A stretch of DNA of 64,000 nt from G963674665 sp963674665. Its GTDB lineage: Bacteria > Desulfobacterota > Desulfovibrionia > Desulfovibrionales > Desulfovibrionaceae. The first letter of the stretch is position 1; each line of letters starts with the position of its first letter. Below the pieces are notes generated by a model, which was given only the letters and a program-made list of their open reading frames with translations, was not told the origin of the DNA and did not search any database. The stretch is taken from NCBI GenBank assembly GCA_963674665.2, contig CAXXPL010000011.1:568511-632510 (forward strand). The letters run 5' to 3'. Of this stretch, positions 35,630 through 44,333 are shown piece after piece. The translations under genes and the position numbers were made by a program.

Positions 35630-35934
35630 CCAAGAATGAAATTTGTGTGTTTGTTGCCGGGTATTGTCACGAGATGCGCTCGTGACGCGGTATTAAGGGG
35701 GGAAACGATGCCCGGTTTTCCTGTTCCTGCAAAGCACGGCGCAAGGTCTTCAAACGGGAAATGGGCGGAGCCCGGGCAGGCACTGCTCATTGTGGGGGAA
35801 TTGTTCGGATCATCATTTTTTCAATGCTATCCATTGCGACTGTCGTACCTCTCCTTTGCATGCTTCGTGGCCCAGGATCGTTTTTGTAAATCTTTTTTAA
35901 CAATATCAGATGATAAGGTTTGGGAAAGAGGGGC

Positions 35935-35974
35935 GCGAGGGGGAAATCTTTTTCCTAAAAGGTTTCCCCCTCGC
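35935..35974 (-). terminator. G-run hairpin after pgi (repeat family, copy 7)
   Basis: GCGAGGGGGAAATCTTTT pairs with AAAAGGTTTCCCCCTCGC with one G-U pair. It lies 40 bp beyond the stop of the minus-strand pgi gene and probably ends its transcript. Confidence 0.55.
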
Positions 35975-36013
35975 AAATCCGTTTCCAATATCTTTCCTTC
36001 TTTTTCCTTTTTC

Positions 36014-37663
36014 CTACCCCTTCCCGGCCATTTTTTTCCATGCGTTGATCAGGCCATTGGTGGAGCAGTCGTGCCCGGTGACAGGGGCGGCGTCCTCCAG
36101 CTCCGGCAGGATGGCCTTGGCCAGTTGCTTGCCCAGCTCCACCCCCCACTGGTCGTAGGAATTGATGCGCCAGATGGCTCCCTGCACGAAGATCTTGTGC
36201 TCGTACATGGCGATGAGCGAGCCCAGGGTCTCGGGGGTGAGTTGGGGGTAGAGGATGGACGATGTGGGGCGGTTGCCCGGGAACACCTTGTGGGGGAGGA
36301 GGCGCTGGATCTGCTCCTCGGATTTGCCCGAGGCCTGGAGCTCGGCCCTGGCCTCGTCCTCGGTCTTGCCCCGCATGAGGGCCTCGGTCTGGGCAAAGAA
36401 GTTGGAGAGCAGCAGCTCGTGCATCTCGCCCACGGGATTCAGGCTCCTGGCAGGGGCGAGGAAGTCGCAGGGGACGAGCTTGGTGCCCTGGTGGATGAGC
36501 TGGTAAAAGGCGTGCTGGCCATTGGTGCCGGGTTCGCCCCAGATCACCGGGCCGGTCTGGTAGTCCACCCGCTCTCCGTCGATGGTCACGCCCTTGCCGT
36601 TGCTCTCCATGTCCCCCTGCTGGAAATAGGCGGGAAAGCGGTCCAGGTACTGGTCATAGGGGAGGATGGCGTGGGTCTCGGCGCCGAGGAAGTTATCGTA
36701 CCAGATGCCCAGCAGGGCCATGATGGCTGGGATGTTTTCGGCCAAAGGCGCGGTGCGAAAGTGCTCGTCCATGTCGTGGGCGCCGGAGAGCAGCCGCTCG
36801 AAGTTCTCGAACCCGATGGCCAGAGCGATGGACAGGCCGATGGCGGACCAGAGGGAGTAACGCCCCCCGACCCAGTCCCAGAACTCGAACATGTTGTCCG
36901 TGTCGATGCCGAACTCGGCCACACCCTTCTCATTGGTGGACAGGGCCACGAAGTGTTTGGCCACGGCCGAATCGTCGCCCGCGCGCTCCAGAAGCCAGCT
37001 GCGCGCGGCAAGGGCGTTGGTCAGGGTCTCCTGGGTGGTGAATGACTTGGAGGCGATGATGAACAGTGTCGTCTCCGCGTTCAGGGGCTTCAGGGTCTCG
37101 GCTATGTGGGTGGGGTCCACGTTGGACACGAAGTGCACGCGGATGCCGGGTTTGGCGTAATGCGCAAGGGCATGGGTGACCATGACCGGCCCGAGGTCCG
37201 AGCCGCCGATGCCGAGATTGACCACGTCTGTGATCTCCTTGCCGGTGTATCCCTTCCACTCCCCGGAGTGGATGCGGGCCACGAAGCCGCGCATCTTGTC
37301 CAGCACCGCGTTGACCTCGGGCATCACGTCCTTGCCGTCCACAGGTATGGGGCGGTTTGAGCGGTTGCGCAGGGCCACGTGGAGCACTGCCCGGCCCTCG
37401 GTGACGTTGATCTTCTGGCCGGAGAACATGGCTTCGCGCCGCTGCTCCACGCCTTGCTGGTTGGCGAGCTCCAGCAACAGGCGCATGGTCTCGCCGGTGA
37501 TGCGGTGCTTGGAGTAGTCCAGGAGCAGGCCACAGGCGGCGAGAGAAAATGTCTCGAAGCGGTTGGGGTCGGAGGTGAACATGTCACGCATTTGTACGTC
37601 GGCCATTTCCGCGGCATGCCGCTCCAGGGCGGTCCAGGCGGCGGAGTGGGGCAGAGAGGTCAT
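36014..37663 (-). CDS. pgi: Glucose-6-phosphate isomerase
   Basis: This 549-residue enzyme interconverts glucose 6-phosphate and fructose 6-phosphate. Conserved PGI signatures are present: VVNLGIGGSDLGPVMV, the FVSNVDPTHIAETL region, SKSFTTQETLTNA, and the C-terminal motif QWGVELGKQLAKAI. Length matches full-size bacterial Pgi. The gene stands alone on the minus strand between the amino-acid transporter and the signalling operon. Confidence 0.93.
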   Translation of the reverse strand: MTSLPHSAAWTALERHAAEMADVQMRDMFTSDPNRFETFSLAACGLLLDYSKHRITGETMRLLLELANQQGVEQRREAMFSGQKINVTEGRAVLHVALRNRSNRPIPVDGKDVMPEVNAVLDKMRGFVARIHSGEWKGYTGKEITDVVNLGIGGSDLGPVMVTHALAHYAKPGIRVHFVSNVDPTHIAETLKPLNAETTLFIIASKSFTTQETLTNALAARSWLLERAGDDSAVAKHFVALSTNEKGVAEFGIDTDNMFEFWDWVGGRYSLWSAIGLSIALAIGFENFERLLSGAHDMDEHFRTAPLAENIPAIMALLGIWYDNFLGAETHAILPYDQYLDRFPAYFQQGDMESNGKGVTIDGERVDYQTGPVIWGEPGTNGQHAFYQLIHQGTKLVPCDFLAPARSLNPVGEMHELLLSNFFAQTEALMRGKTEDEARAELQASGKSEEQIQRLLPHKVFPGNRPTSSILYPQLTPETLGSLIAMYEHKIFVQGAIWRINSYDQWGVELGKQLAKAILPELEDAAPVTGHDCSTNGLINAWKKMAGKG

Positions 37664-37835
37664 ATCGATTCTCCCATGGTTTTTTGAAAGCCCATAGGCC
37701 CATGATGCCCTGTGGGGAGCGTCATGCGCTGGGTATTAGGCGGGGCGTGTGGTGCGCGGCGGGTACATTGGCGGCCGCGCAACAAACCTGTCAGTGTGGA
37801 GTAAAGTATAGGCCAAAGGATTGAAAGTAAAGGGC

Positions 37836-39584
37836 TCAATTTTCGAAAGCCTGTGGAAGACCCGCTTCCCATTCCTCCAGCAGGAGCAGGTTGCCGTGCC
37901 CCTGCGCCTTGAGCCGCAGGGCGACCTCGGCGTCGTAGAGTCTGGAGATGGTCCTGCCGTAGATCACGATGGGGGCCTCCAGGTCCATGTCGCCGAAGCG
38001 CATGGTGTAGATGAAGTCGAACAAGGTGGGGGGCATGTTCACGCTGCCCTGGGCATGCCCCTGCTCGTAAAAGGATGCGGGCCGGGCGTCCACCAGCACG
38101 GCGCCCTTGTCCACCAGCGCCTTGGCCTGCTCCCCGCTGACCACAGGAGGCTGCCGGGTACGCAGCACTTCGGGTATGATGTCCACGCCGGTGGGGTTGC
38201 TGGCGTTGAAGAGCAGCCCCAGGATCAGGCAGGAGGCGATGAGCCAGACAAAATCCCACTTCGTGACCCTGCCGATGCGTTCGGATTCGCGGTGCAGCAT
38301 GGCCCGCAAACGCGCTCCGGCGCGTTCCAGGACCTCGATGCGGCCACGGCTGGCTGTGAGTTCGTCCAGGGTGTGCTGCAGCTCGGTGTTCCTGGTGTTG
38401 AGATCCTGGTTCAGGTTTTGGATCGTCTGGAACGAGCGCGCCTTTTCCAGGAACACCAGGAAATTGTGCACCAGGGTGAGGAGTACGCTGTCCTCCTCCT
38501 TGCTGAACTCCTCCCTGGTGTGCTTGGCTCCCAGAAAGAGGAGGCCGAGACAGCCGGAATCCACCCGGAAGAGCAGTGCGCGTTGGATGAAGAAGCAGGG
38601 CTGATCGCCGGGGGAGAATGTCTCTATGGGAAGGAACTGCGCGCTTTGAGGCTGGAGGCGTTCGAAGGACGAGGCGCTGATGCACTTGTAGAGCAGTGTC
38701 TTGGCCTGGGCCTGGGAATAGGGGTGCGGGACCTCCACGTCTCCCCGGATGGTCTGCAGGAGTTCCTCGGTGTTCTGTTCGTAGAGCAGGGCGCAGACAC
38801 CCTCGAGGCTGAATGCCCCCTGCAGGAGCAGGGTGAAGGTGTCGAGCATGGACTTCGAGTCCTGCAGCATGGAGAGCTCGAGGTTGGTGTCGTACAGGGT
38901 GTGGAGGTGGAAGATGCGCCGGTCCAGATGGGCCTGGGCCTCCCGGGCCTGCTTGAGGGCGCTTTCGAGCTGGGCGTTCTTTTCCAGGAGGTTGTGGTTG
39001 AGGGCCGTGATGGTCTCACCGGCAATGGCGTTGCCCAGGGCCTGGGAAAAGGTGTGCAGGAGATTTTGCAGAAAGTCCGTGGACTCGGCGTCATAGGGCT
39101 GGCCGCTGAGCCTGGGGCCGAGGCCCACCAGGCCGGCCAGGCCGGATTCGCCCTTCCAGCCGAAGACTATGGCCGTGTTTCTGGGGTAGTTCATGTCCGC
39201 GCCTGGAGGGTCGCGCATCAATACCTGGGCCATGTGGGGAGGGGCGTCGTCGGGTATGGGGAACGATGCGTTTGCCAGCCCCTTTTCCAGTGCGGCGAGC
39301 GTCTCCTGGGTCAGGCCCCGGGCAATGACCCGTGTCTTTTCCCAGGAGGGCGCCTTTATGGCCAGAAATCCCATGCCCGTGCCGACTCCACCCATGCTGT
39401 TGAGCAGGAACGCCAGAGCGAGCTCCCTGGGGTTGCCCATGTCGGCGAGTTCCTTGGCGGATTGATAGAGTATGTTGAGCTGGAAGATGCGTTTGTCCAG
39501 CTCGTCATGGGCGGCCCTGGCCTGCTTGAGGTCTTTTGCCAGGAGTTCCGGCCCCAGGCTGTCGGGAAGCGGCGGGGTGCCCAT
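37836..39584 (-). CDS. GAF-GAF-transmembrane-rhodanese protein with inactive rhodanese
   Basis: This 582-residue protein has two GAF-like domains (residues about 30-190 and 225-385). Each follows a short coiled-coil with the repeated phrase DKRIFQLNILYQSAKEL / DRRIFHLHTLYDTNLEL. A further coiled coil (about 390-430) leads to one membrane helix (WLIASCLILGLLF, about 462-475). A C-terminal rhodanese domain (about 490-578) with LVDARPASFYEQGHAQGSVN follows. The catalytic Cys of rhodanese (usually IVVYC) is replaced by Gly543 in IVIYGRTISR, so sulfur transfer is not expected. By the positive-inside rule the GAFs are cytoplasmic and the rhodanese periplasmic. It is the last gene of the four-gene signalling operon and starts 14 bp after the REC-STAS gene. 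Confidence 0.8.
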   Translation of the reverse strand: MGTPPLPDSLGPELLAKDLKQARAAHDELDKRIFQLNILYQSAKELADMGNPRELALAFLLNSMGGVGTGMGFLAIKAPSWEKTRVIARGLTQETLAALEKGLANASFPIPDDAPPHMAQVLMRDPPGADMNYPRNTAIVFGWKGESGLAGLVGLGPRLSGQPYDAESTDFLQNLLHTFSQALGNAIAGETITALNHNLLEKNAQLESALKQAREAQAHLDRRIFHLHTLYDTNLELSMLQDSKSMLDTFTLLLQGAFSLEGVCALLYEQNTEELLQTIRGDVEVPHPYSQAQAKTLLYKCISASSFERLQPQSAQFLPIETFSPGDQPCFFIQRALLFRVDSGCLGLLFLGAKHTREEFSKEEDSVLLTLVHNFLVFLEKARSFQTIQNLNQDLNTRNTELQHTLDELTASRGRIEVLERAGARLRAMLHRESERIGRVTKWDFVWLIASCLILGLLFNASNPTGVDIIPEVLRTRQPPVVSGEQAKALVDKGAVLVDARPASFYEQGHAQGSVNMPPTLFDFIYTMRFGDMDLEAPIVIYGRTISRLYDAEVALRLKAQGHGNLLLLEEWEAGLPQAFEN

Positions 39585-39597
39585 GGCGACACCGTTC

Positions 39598-40323
39598 TCA
39601 GGCCGAGTTCGTCAGGCTGGAAAAGGCCTCGTCTTCGTTGTCGCAGAGCGTGGCGAACTTGGTGATTCCCACTATGTCGAAAACTTTCTTGAAGTTGTCG
39701 GACACGCCGGTGACCGCGAGCTTTTGCCCCTTCTTGGCGCCTTCGAGCAGAAGCTGGGTCAGCAGGGCGATGCCCGCGCCGTTGATGGTGGCGTTCTCCT
39801 CGAAGTGGAGGATGACGCGGTTGTGCTCCTGCTCCACGATACGGTTGCAGGCATCCTGCAGAAATGACTCGGAGCGCGAGGTGACGTTGCCGTGGATCTC
39901 CATCACCGCGACGCCGTCACGGGTGCGGATGACGATGTCGTTCTCACCCTTCTTTCCGGCGTTGAGCCGCTCTTCGGCCCTGCGGAGCGCCGCCTCGAGG
40001 GATTCCTTCTGCACGGGCTTGTTGATGAAGTCCGTGGCGCTCAGGTTCAGGGCCTGGATGGCCAGGTCCATGTCGCCGTGACCCGTGACCACGATGACCT
40101 CGGTGGAGGGGTCGATGGCCTTGATCTGCTTCAGGACTTCGATGCCGTCCATGCCGGGCATCTTGATGTCGGTCATCACGATTTCGGGGCGTGATTCCTT
40201 GAACAGGGCTATGCCCTTTTCACCGTTCTCCGCGGTCAGAGGGGTATAGCCGTAGGCGCTCAGGAACAGGCTGAGCATATCGAGAGTGGGACGCTCGTCA
40301 TCGATCAGTAAAATTGAGTACAT
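39598..40323 (-). CDS. Response regulator with REC and STAS domains
   Basis: This 241-residue protein has a receiver (residues 1-120; IDDE, phospho-acceptor Asp52 in MTDIKMPGMDG, Thr/Lys in VVTGH and NKP). A C-terminal STAS domain (about 130-235; GVAVMEIHGNV, INGAGIALLTQLLL) follows. The STAS position that is Ser in anti-sigma antagonists is not Ser here (NATINGAGI), so signalling by STAS phosphorylation is unlikely. There is no DNA-binding domain. It sits 18 bp after the kinase gene and before the GAF-rhodanese gene, and is surely the kinase's partner. A protein-binding output is inferred. Confidence 0.88.
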   Translation of the reverse strand: MYSILLIDDERPTLDMLSLFLSAYGYTPLTAENGEKGIALFKESRPEIVMTDIKMPGMDGIEVLKQIKAIDPSTEVIVVTGHGDMDLAIQALNLSATDFINKPVQKESLEAALRRAEERLNAGKKGENDIVIRTRDGVAVMEIHGNVTSRSESFLQDACNRIVEQEHNRVILHFEENATINGAGIALLTQLLLEGAKKGQKLAVTGVSDNFKKVFDIVGITKFATLCDNEDEAFSSLTNSA

Positions 40324-40341
40324 GCGTTGACCTCTGGATGA

Positions 40342-42195
40342 TCAATCGGCGGGCGGGAAGCTCAGGGTGAAGGTGGTCCCGGTGCCGACGCTGCTTGTTA
40401 CCGTGATGTCGCCATGGTAATCCTTGACGATGCCATAGGATATGGCCAGTCCCAGTCCCATTCCCTTGCCGATTTCCTTGGTAGTATAGAACGGCTCGAA
40501 AATTTTATCCAGTTTGGATTCTGGAATCCCTATGCCTGTGTCGCTCAACGTTATGGTGGGGCGGCCGTTGCGCATCAGGGTGCTGATGGAGATGCGCCGC
40601 GGCGCGGAGTCTCCGTCATTCTCCTCGCGCATGTTGATGGCGTCGCGGGCGTTGCTCACCAGGTTGAAGAGCACCTGCTCCAGCCGGTTCCTGTGGCCAA
40701 GTATGCGCGGCAGTCCCTCGGTGATGGCCAGCTCCACCTCGATGCTCTCGAGCTTGAGCTGTTGGTTGAGGATGCGCAGCACCCCCTGCAACGGCTTGGA
40801 GATGTCGAACTTGTCCTTGGTCAGGTCCGCCTTGCGGCCGAACTCGCGCAGGGTGGTGATGATCTCCGAGGCCCTGTCCACCTGGACGCTGAGCTCCTTG
40901 GATACCTTGAGCAGCTTTTCCGGCGACGGTGACTCCCCGCGTTCGATGATCATGGAGAGATACTCGCTGCCCAGCTTGATGGCGTTCAAGGGCTGGTTCA
41001 CCTCGTGGGCGATACCCGCGCTCATCTCGCCCAGTGTCTTCATCTTGCTGGCCTGGATCAACTGGGCATCCTTCTCCATGATGTCGGTGATGTCCGTTGT
41101 GGAGGTGATAATGGCGGGCTTGTCCTCATATATGGTGCCGCACACGTGCATGTTCACGTTGAAGGGATAGCTGCCCTTCTTGTAGTTGATGGCCCGGGGA
41201 AAGAATATGCACTTGGCCAGGGACTCCTCGTCCTTGAGGGAGAAGGCGTCGTTGATCTTCGAGGTCTCCTCCCCGGCCAGTGTGGAAAAGTTCATTCCCA
41301 CAAGCTCTTTGCGCGGATATCCGTAGACCTCCGCTGCCATGGGATTGGCGTCCAGGATCTCCATGGTGTCGATGTCCAGCACGAAGATGGGGTCCGGGCC
41401 GCTGTGGAACAGTGAGCGGTATTTCTGCTGGGAGCGCTTGATCTCGTCCCGGTACTCCTTGATGTGCCGCACCATGTGACTGAAGGAGTCGGCCAGTTGG
41501 ATGACCTCGTCCCCGGCCCGGCCGTGGATTTCCATCTTGAAGTCGAGGTTGTCACGGCTGATCTCCTCGGACATGCGGATGAGCTGCGCGATGGGGCGTG
41601 TGATATTGCGCGACAGCCTGTCCGTGATCAGTGTCATGATCAGGATTATCAAGGTGATGAACGATAGGAACGTCATGCGCAGCTTGCCCACGACGCTGTC
41701 TATGTGCTCCTTGGAGAGCCCGACATGGACGCTTCCGACGTCATAGATACCCTCCAGTACAGCCACCGCCACATCGTATGAGGACTGGTCCTCGTACTCG
41801 AGCAGCTTGATGCTGTGTTTGTGATCCGGCGGAACGATGTTGGCGTAGCGCAGGGAATCCGGGAAGGGGCGGATGAAGGTGCTGGCCATGACCTCCTGGT
41901 TGGTGTCCAGGATGAAGATGTAGGAGACCAGGGTCTTGCGCTCGCCGACCTGGGTACCCTCGAACACCATGTTGGTGAGGTTGGCCTTGTCCTTGGTCAG
42001 AATGAGCCCGACGCTACGGTCCGCGATGGAGTGGGCGATGCCCAATCCGCGTATTTCCAGCTCCCGGGTGAGGCTGGACACGAGGATATATCGGGCCAGC
42101 AGGGCGATGAAGATGCTCACGAGCATGATGACGGCCAGCGTGGAGAACAGAATCTTGTTCTTCAGGTTCAGCTTTATCATGTCCCGGAGTGCCAT
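40342..42195 (-). CDS. Membrane sensor histidine kinase (periplasmic sensor, HAMP, PAS)
   Basis: This 617-residue kinase has two membrane helices (about 15-37 and 178-197) around a periplasmic sensor of about 140 residues. A HAMP domain (about 200-255), a PAS domain (about 262-380, GPDPIFVLDIDTMEILDANP), HisKA with acceptor His397 in GIAHEVNQPLNAIKLG, and an HATPase (DTGIGIPESKLDKIFEPFYTTK, GMGLGLAISYGIV) follow. The start MALRDMIKL has GAGG 8 nt upstream. It is placed 14 bp after a substrate-binding lipoprotein and 18 bp before the REC-STAS regulator. The lipoprotein may feed a ligand signal to the periplasmic domain. Confidence 0.9.
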   Translation of the reverse strand: MALRDMIKLNLKNKILFSTLAVIMLVSIFIALLARYILVSSLTRELEIRGLGIAHSIADRSVGLILTKDKANLTNMVFEGTQVGERKTLVSYIFILDTNQEVMASTFIRPFPDSLRYANIVPPDHKHSIKLLEYEDQSSYDVAVAVLEGIYDVGSVHVGLSKEHIDSVVGKLRMTFLSFITLIILIMTLITDRLSRNITRPIAQLIRMSEEISRDNLDFKMEIHGRAGDEVIQLADSFSHMVRHIKEYRDEIKRSQQKYRSLFHSGPDPIFVLDIDTMEILDANPMAAEVYGYPRKELVGMNFSTLAGEETSKINDAFSLKDEESLAKCIFFPRAINYKKGSYPFNVNMHVCGTIYEDKPAIITSTTDITDIMEKDAQLIQASKMKTLGEMSAGIAHEVNQPLNAIKLGSEYLSMIIERGESPSPEKLLKVSKELSVQVDRASEIITTLREFGRKADLTKDKFDISKPLQGVLRILNQQLKLESIEVELAITEGLPRILGHRNRLEQVLFNLVSNARDAINMREENDGDSAPRRISISTLMRNGRPTITLSDTGIGIPESKLDKIFEPFYTTKEIGKGMGLGLAISYGIVKDYHGDITVTSSVGTGTTFTLSFPPAD

Positions 42196-42209
42196 TGTAA
42201 ATGCCTCGG

Positions 42210-43610
42210 TCAGTTGTGGACAGTTTCTTTGGAGGAGAGGGGCGTGGAGGCGTCGCTCCCCGCGCCGGGGATTCTTCTGGGCGGTTCCGTCGGGGTGATG
42301 CCGTATGTGCCCGCCAGCTTTCTCCAGTCCGTGATCAGGGTCAGCCTGCCGTCATGTATGCGGGTGAAATACACCCTGTCCATGCCCTGGTGATCCTTTG
42401 GGCTGAAGTTCAACGAGGTGTCGGTGCCCAGAGGGTAGTTCTGGATTGTCTCTATTGCCCGGACCAGCCCCTCGCGGGTGAGGTCCCGACCGGCGCGCCG
42501 CAGCCCCTCCACCAGGACCAGGGCGTTGTAGTAGCCCTCGAGGCTCACGGAATTGGGTCGCTCCCCCGGGGAGTAGCGGCGCAGCAGTCGCAGGTATTGC
42601 CGCACGGTGGAGAGCATCTCGCGGGTTTCCAGCAACTCCGGGGGGGGCACCACCTGGCTCACGATAACGCCCTCGCCCTGGGGGCCCAGCAGCCTGGCGA
42701 GTTCTTCCGCGCCCACAAAGGACACGTTGTAGAAGATCATGGAGTTGCCGTGCTCCTGCTCTCTGGCCAGGCGGATGAACTTGGCGCAGGGCTCGTAGGT
42801 GCCGATCATGACCACCGCCTGGGCCTCGGAGGCGAGAATCGCATCCAGCCCCTCTTCCACGTCCAGGGTCCCACGAATGTATGAGCCTTTGGCAACCGGG
42901 GCCAGGCCGTATTTCTGCAGTGCCAGCTCCGCCCCCCGCAGCCCGTCAAGGCCGTAGGCGTCGTACTGGTACATCACCGCGATCTTGGTCAGGCCTATGT
43001 CGCCCACCAGATGTTCCACGGCCGCGCCGGTTTCCTGGTAGTAAGAGGCGCGAACATTGATGATCATTGGGTTGTGGGGGTCGCGAAGGGCGTTGGCGCC
43101 GGTGAACATGCCTATGAGCGGGACCTTTGCCTTTTCCACCAGGGGAAGAATTTTCACCGCCGTGGGCGTGCCCACGTAGCAGAACAGGCAGAAGATGTTC
43201 TCCTCCACGATGAGGCGCTGCGTGTTGGCCAGGCAGAGGGGGGGGTCGTAGCGGTCGTCCAGGGCCACGATGGTGACCTTTCTGCCATGGATGCCGCCGG
43301 ACTCGTTGACGTACTGGATATAGGCCTGGGCACCGCGCAGGGTCTCGGAACCCAGGTATCCCGCGTGTCCGCTCAATGCGAGTGAGGACCCCACGCGAAT
43401 TTCCGTGGGGGTGACTCCGGAGGTGGCGGCATTTTGGGAGGTTTCCTGCTCGTCGGCTTGGGAACAGCACGAGAGAAACAGCAGAAAAAGAAGAACAAGG
43501 AGCCGGTGCGCGGACTCGGGAGTGAAGCTTACGGAGCTTGTCCTGGATACCACGTTAGACACCCACTGGGGTTGGAACTGGTTGAATTTACCGTGCTGTT
43601 TCAGGGACAA
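42210..43610 (-). CDS. Type I periplasmic binding lipoprotein (Liv-like), signalling operon
   Basis: This protein of up to 466 residues resembles LivK/urea-type binding proteins: IRVGSSLALSGHAGYLGSETLR, VNESGGIHGRKVTIVALDDRY and YNVSFVGAEELARLLG. The signal peptide LLVLLFLLFLSCC is followed by a Cys lipobox, so the protein should be membrane-anchored. The start is uncertain. A TTG at 43610 gives the longest form, whereas GTGs at 43562 or 43553 would leave a more usual n-region before the hydrophobic segment. No permease or ATPase gene is nearby. Instead it is followed 14 bp later by a sensor kinase, which points to sensing rather than transport. Confidence 0.82.
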   Translation of the reverse strand: MSLKQHGKFNQFQPQWVSNVVSRTSSVSFTPESAHRLLVLLFLLFLSCCSQADEQETSQNAATSGVTPTEIRVGSSLALSGHAGYLGSETLRGAQAYIQYVNESGGIHGRKVTIVALDDRYDPPLCLANTQRLIVEENIFCLFCYVGTPTAVKILPLVEKAKVPLIGMFTGANALRDPHNPMIINVRASYYQETGAAVEHLVGDIGLTKIAVMYQYDAYGLDGLRGAELALQKYGLAPVAKGSYIRGTLDVEEGLDAILASEAQAVVMIGTYEPCAKFIRLAREQEHGNSMIFYNVSFVGAEELARLLGPQGEGVIVSQVVPPPELLETREMLSTVRQYLRLLRRYSPGERPNSVSLEGYYNALVLVEGLRRAGRDLTREGLVRAIETIQNYPLGTDTSLNFSPKDHQGMDRVYFTRIHDGRLTLITDWRKLAGTYGITPTEPPRRIPGAGSDASTPLSSKETVHN

Positions 43611-44333
43611 TAGCTGAAAATCATCGGGGAAGCCAGCATGTTCTAATGGCTCGTCTCGTCCGTAAAGACCGGGAGGTGTTGTGGAGCAATGGTTGCGTGG
43701 GTTTCGAGAAACTTATGAAGGGAAAATGTGGGGTATTGCCCTACAGGGATGATGCCAGGATGCTGAATCTCGCGAGTAGGTTGCATGTAGTATTGGCCTG
43801 AAATGACGTTCCAATGGGGGATGATACGTCAGAAGGACGCACCGTTGATGCTGGAATTACTGGGGCGAACGTAACAATGGCGGCGTGTCTGGCAGGAAGA
43901 TGCGCTGTGGGAGGAGTACAGATGTCCTTGGTTTTTTACAATTACCATATCACTTTGACTCTATGTACAGGTGAGAGGAGTTCCAGTTGTTGCGGATTAT
44001 GAAAGCTGCCCTGCAAGTGGTAGTTATGTATCGGAAAGTAATACCTCTTTGTCAGGCCCATGCTCCTGGGAAAACAATCTGAAGTGATATACGAAATCCG
44101 GACTCTCCTGCCTTTTGAAGAGCGAGCACGCTGATATCGGCATCCATGGTGAAACTATTCTTTTGCTTTCAGCGTCAATGAAATGAGTTCCAGTTCGAAA
44201 ACATGTTGACAGAATTTACATATGCAGATAATAAGTTTAAAATTTGTAGTGAATAGTGCATGTTCTATCGATTCTGAAATGCATTTGAAAGCTATCCCAT
44301 TGAAACCAGTAATGCATTTATCGGGGTGTGACC
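43611..44333. other. Long intergenic region between the signalling operon and the autotransporter
   Basis: This 723-bp divergent region contains the plus-strand promoter of the autotransporter (44206-44234). It should also hold the minus-strand promoter of the binding-protein/kinase operon, which was not resolved. Frames here are short and lack ribosome sites. The part from 44150 to 44330 is AT-rich. No RNA gene was recognised. Confidence 0.45.
44206..44234 (+). promoter_or_regulatory. Sigma-70 promoter of the autotransporter gene
   Basis: TTGACA (44206-44211) and TAATAA (44229-44234) are separated by exactly 17 bp. Transcription would start near 44241, leaving a leader of about 93 nt before ATG 44334. 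Confidence 0.6.

Larger units (their letters stand above)
35414..35934. other. Intergenic region upstream of the amino-acid ABC operon
   Basis: This stretch holds the minus-strand promoter and operator at 35600-35629 and a leader of about 190 nt. The rest, towards 35934, shows no coding evidence. It becomes AT-rich around 35880-35930 and ends at repeat-family copy 7, which follows the pgi stop. Confidence 0.45.

Noticed and set aside
35594..37045. Plus-strand 483-codon frame
   Set aside because: Most of it is antisense to pgi; the upstream part covers the promoter and operator region.
37821..39665. 614-codon plus-strand frame
   Set aside because: It is antisense to the GAF-rhodanese gene, which has recognisable domains and operon context.
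43860..43930. Sigma-54-like element (CTGGCAGGAAGATGCGCT)
   Set aside because: The spacing between GG and GC is one base short and the -12 box is poor.
43814..44002. 62-codon plus-strand frame in the long intergenic region
   Set aside because: No credible ribosome site and random-looking composition.
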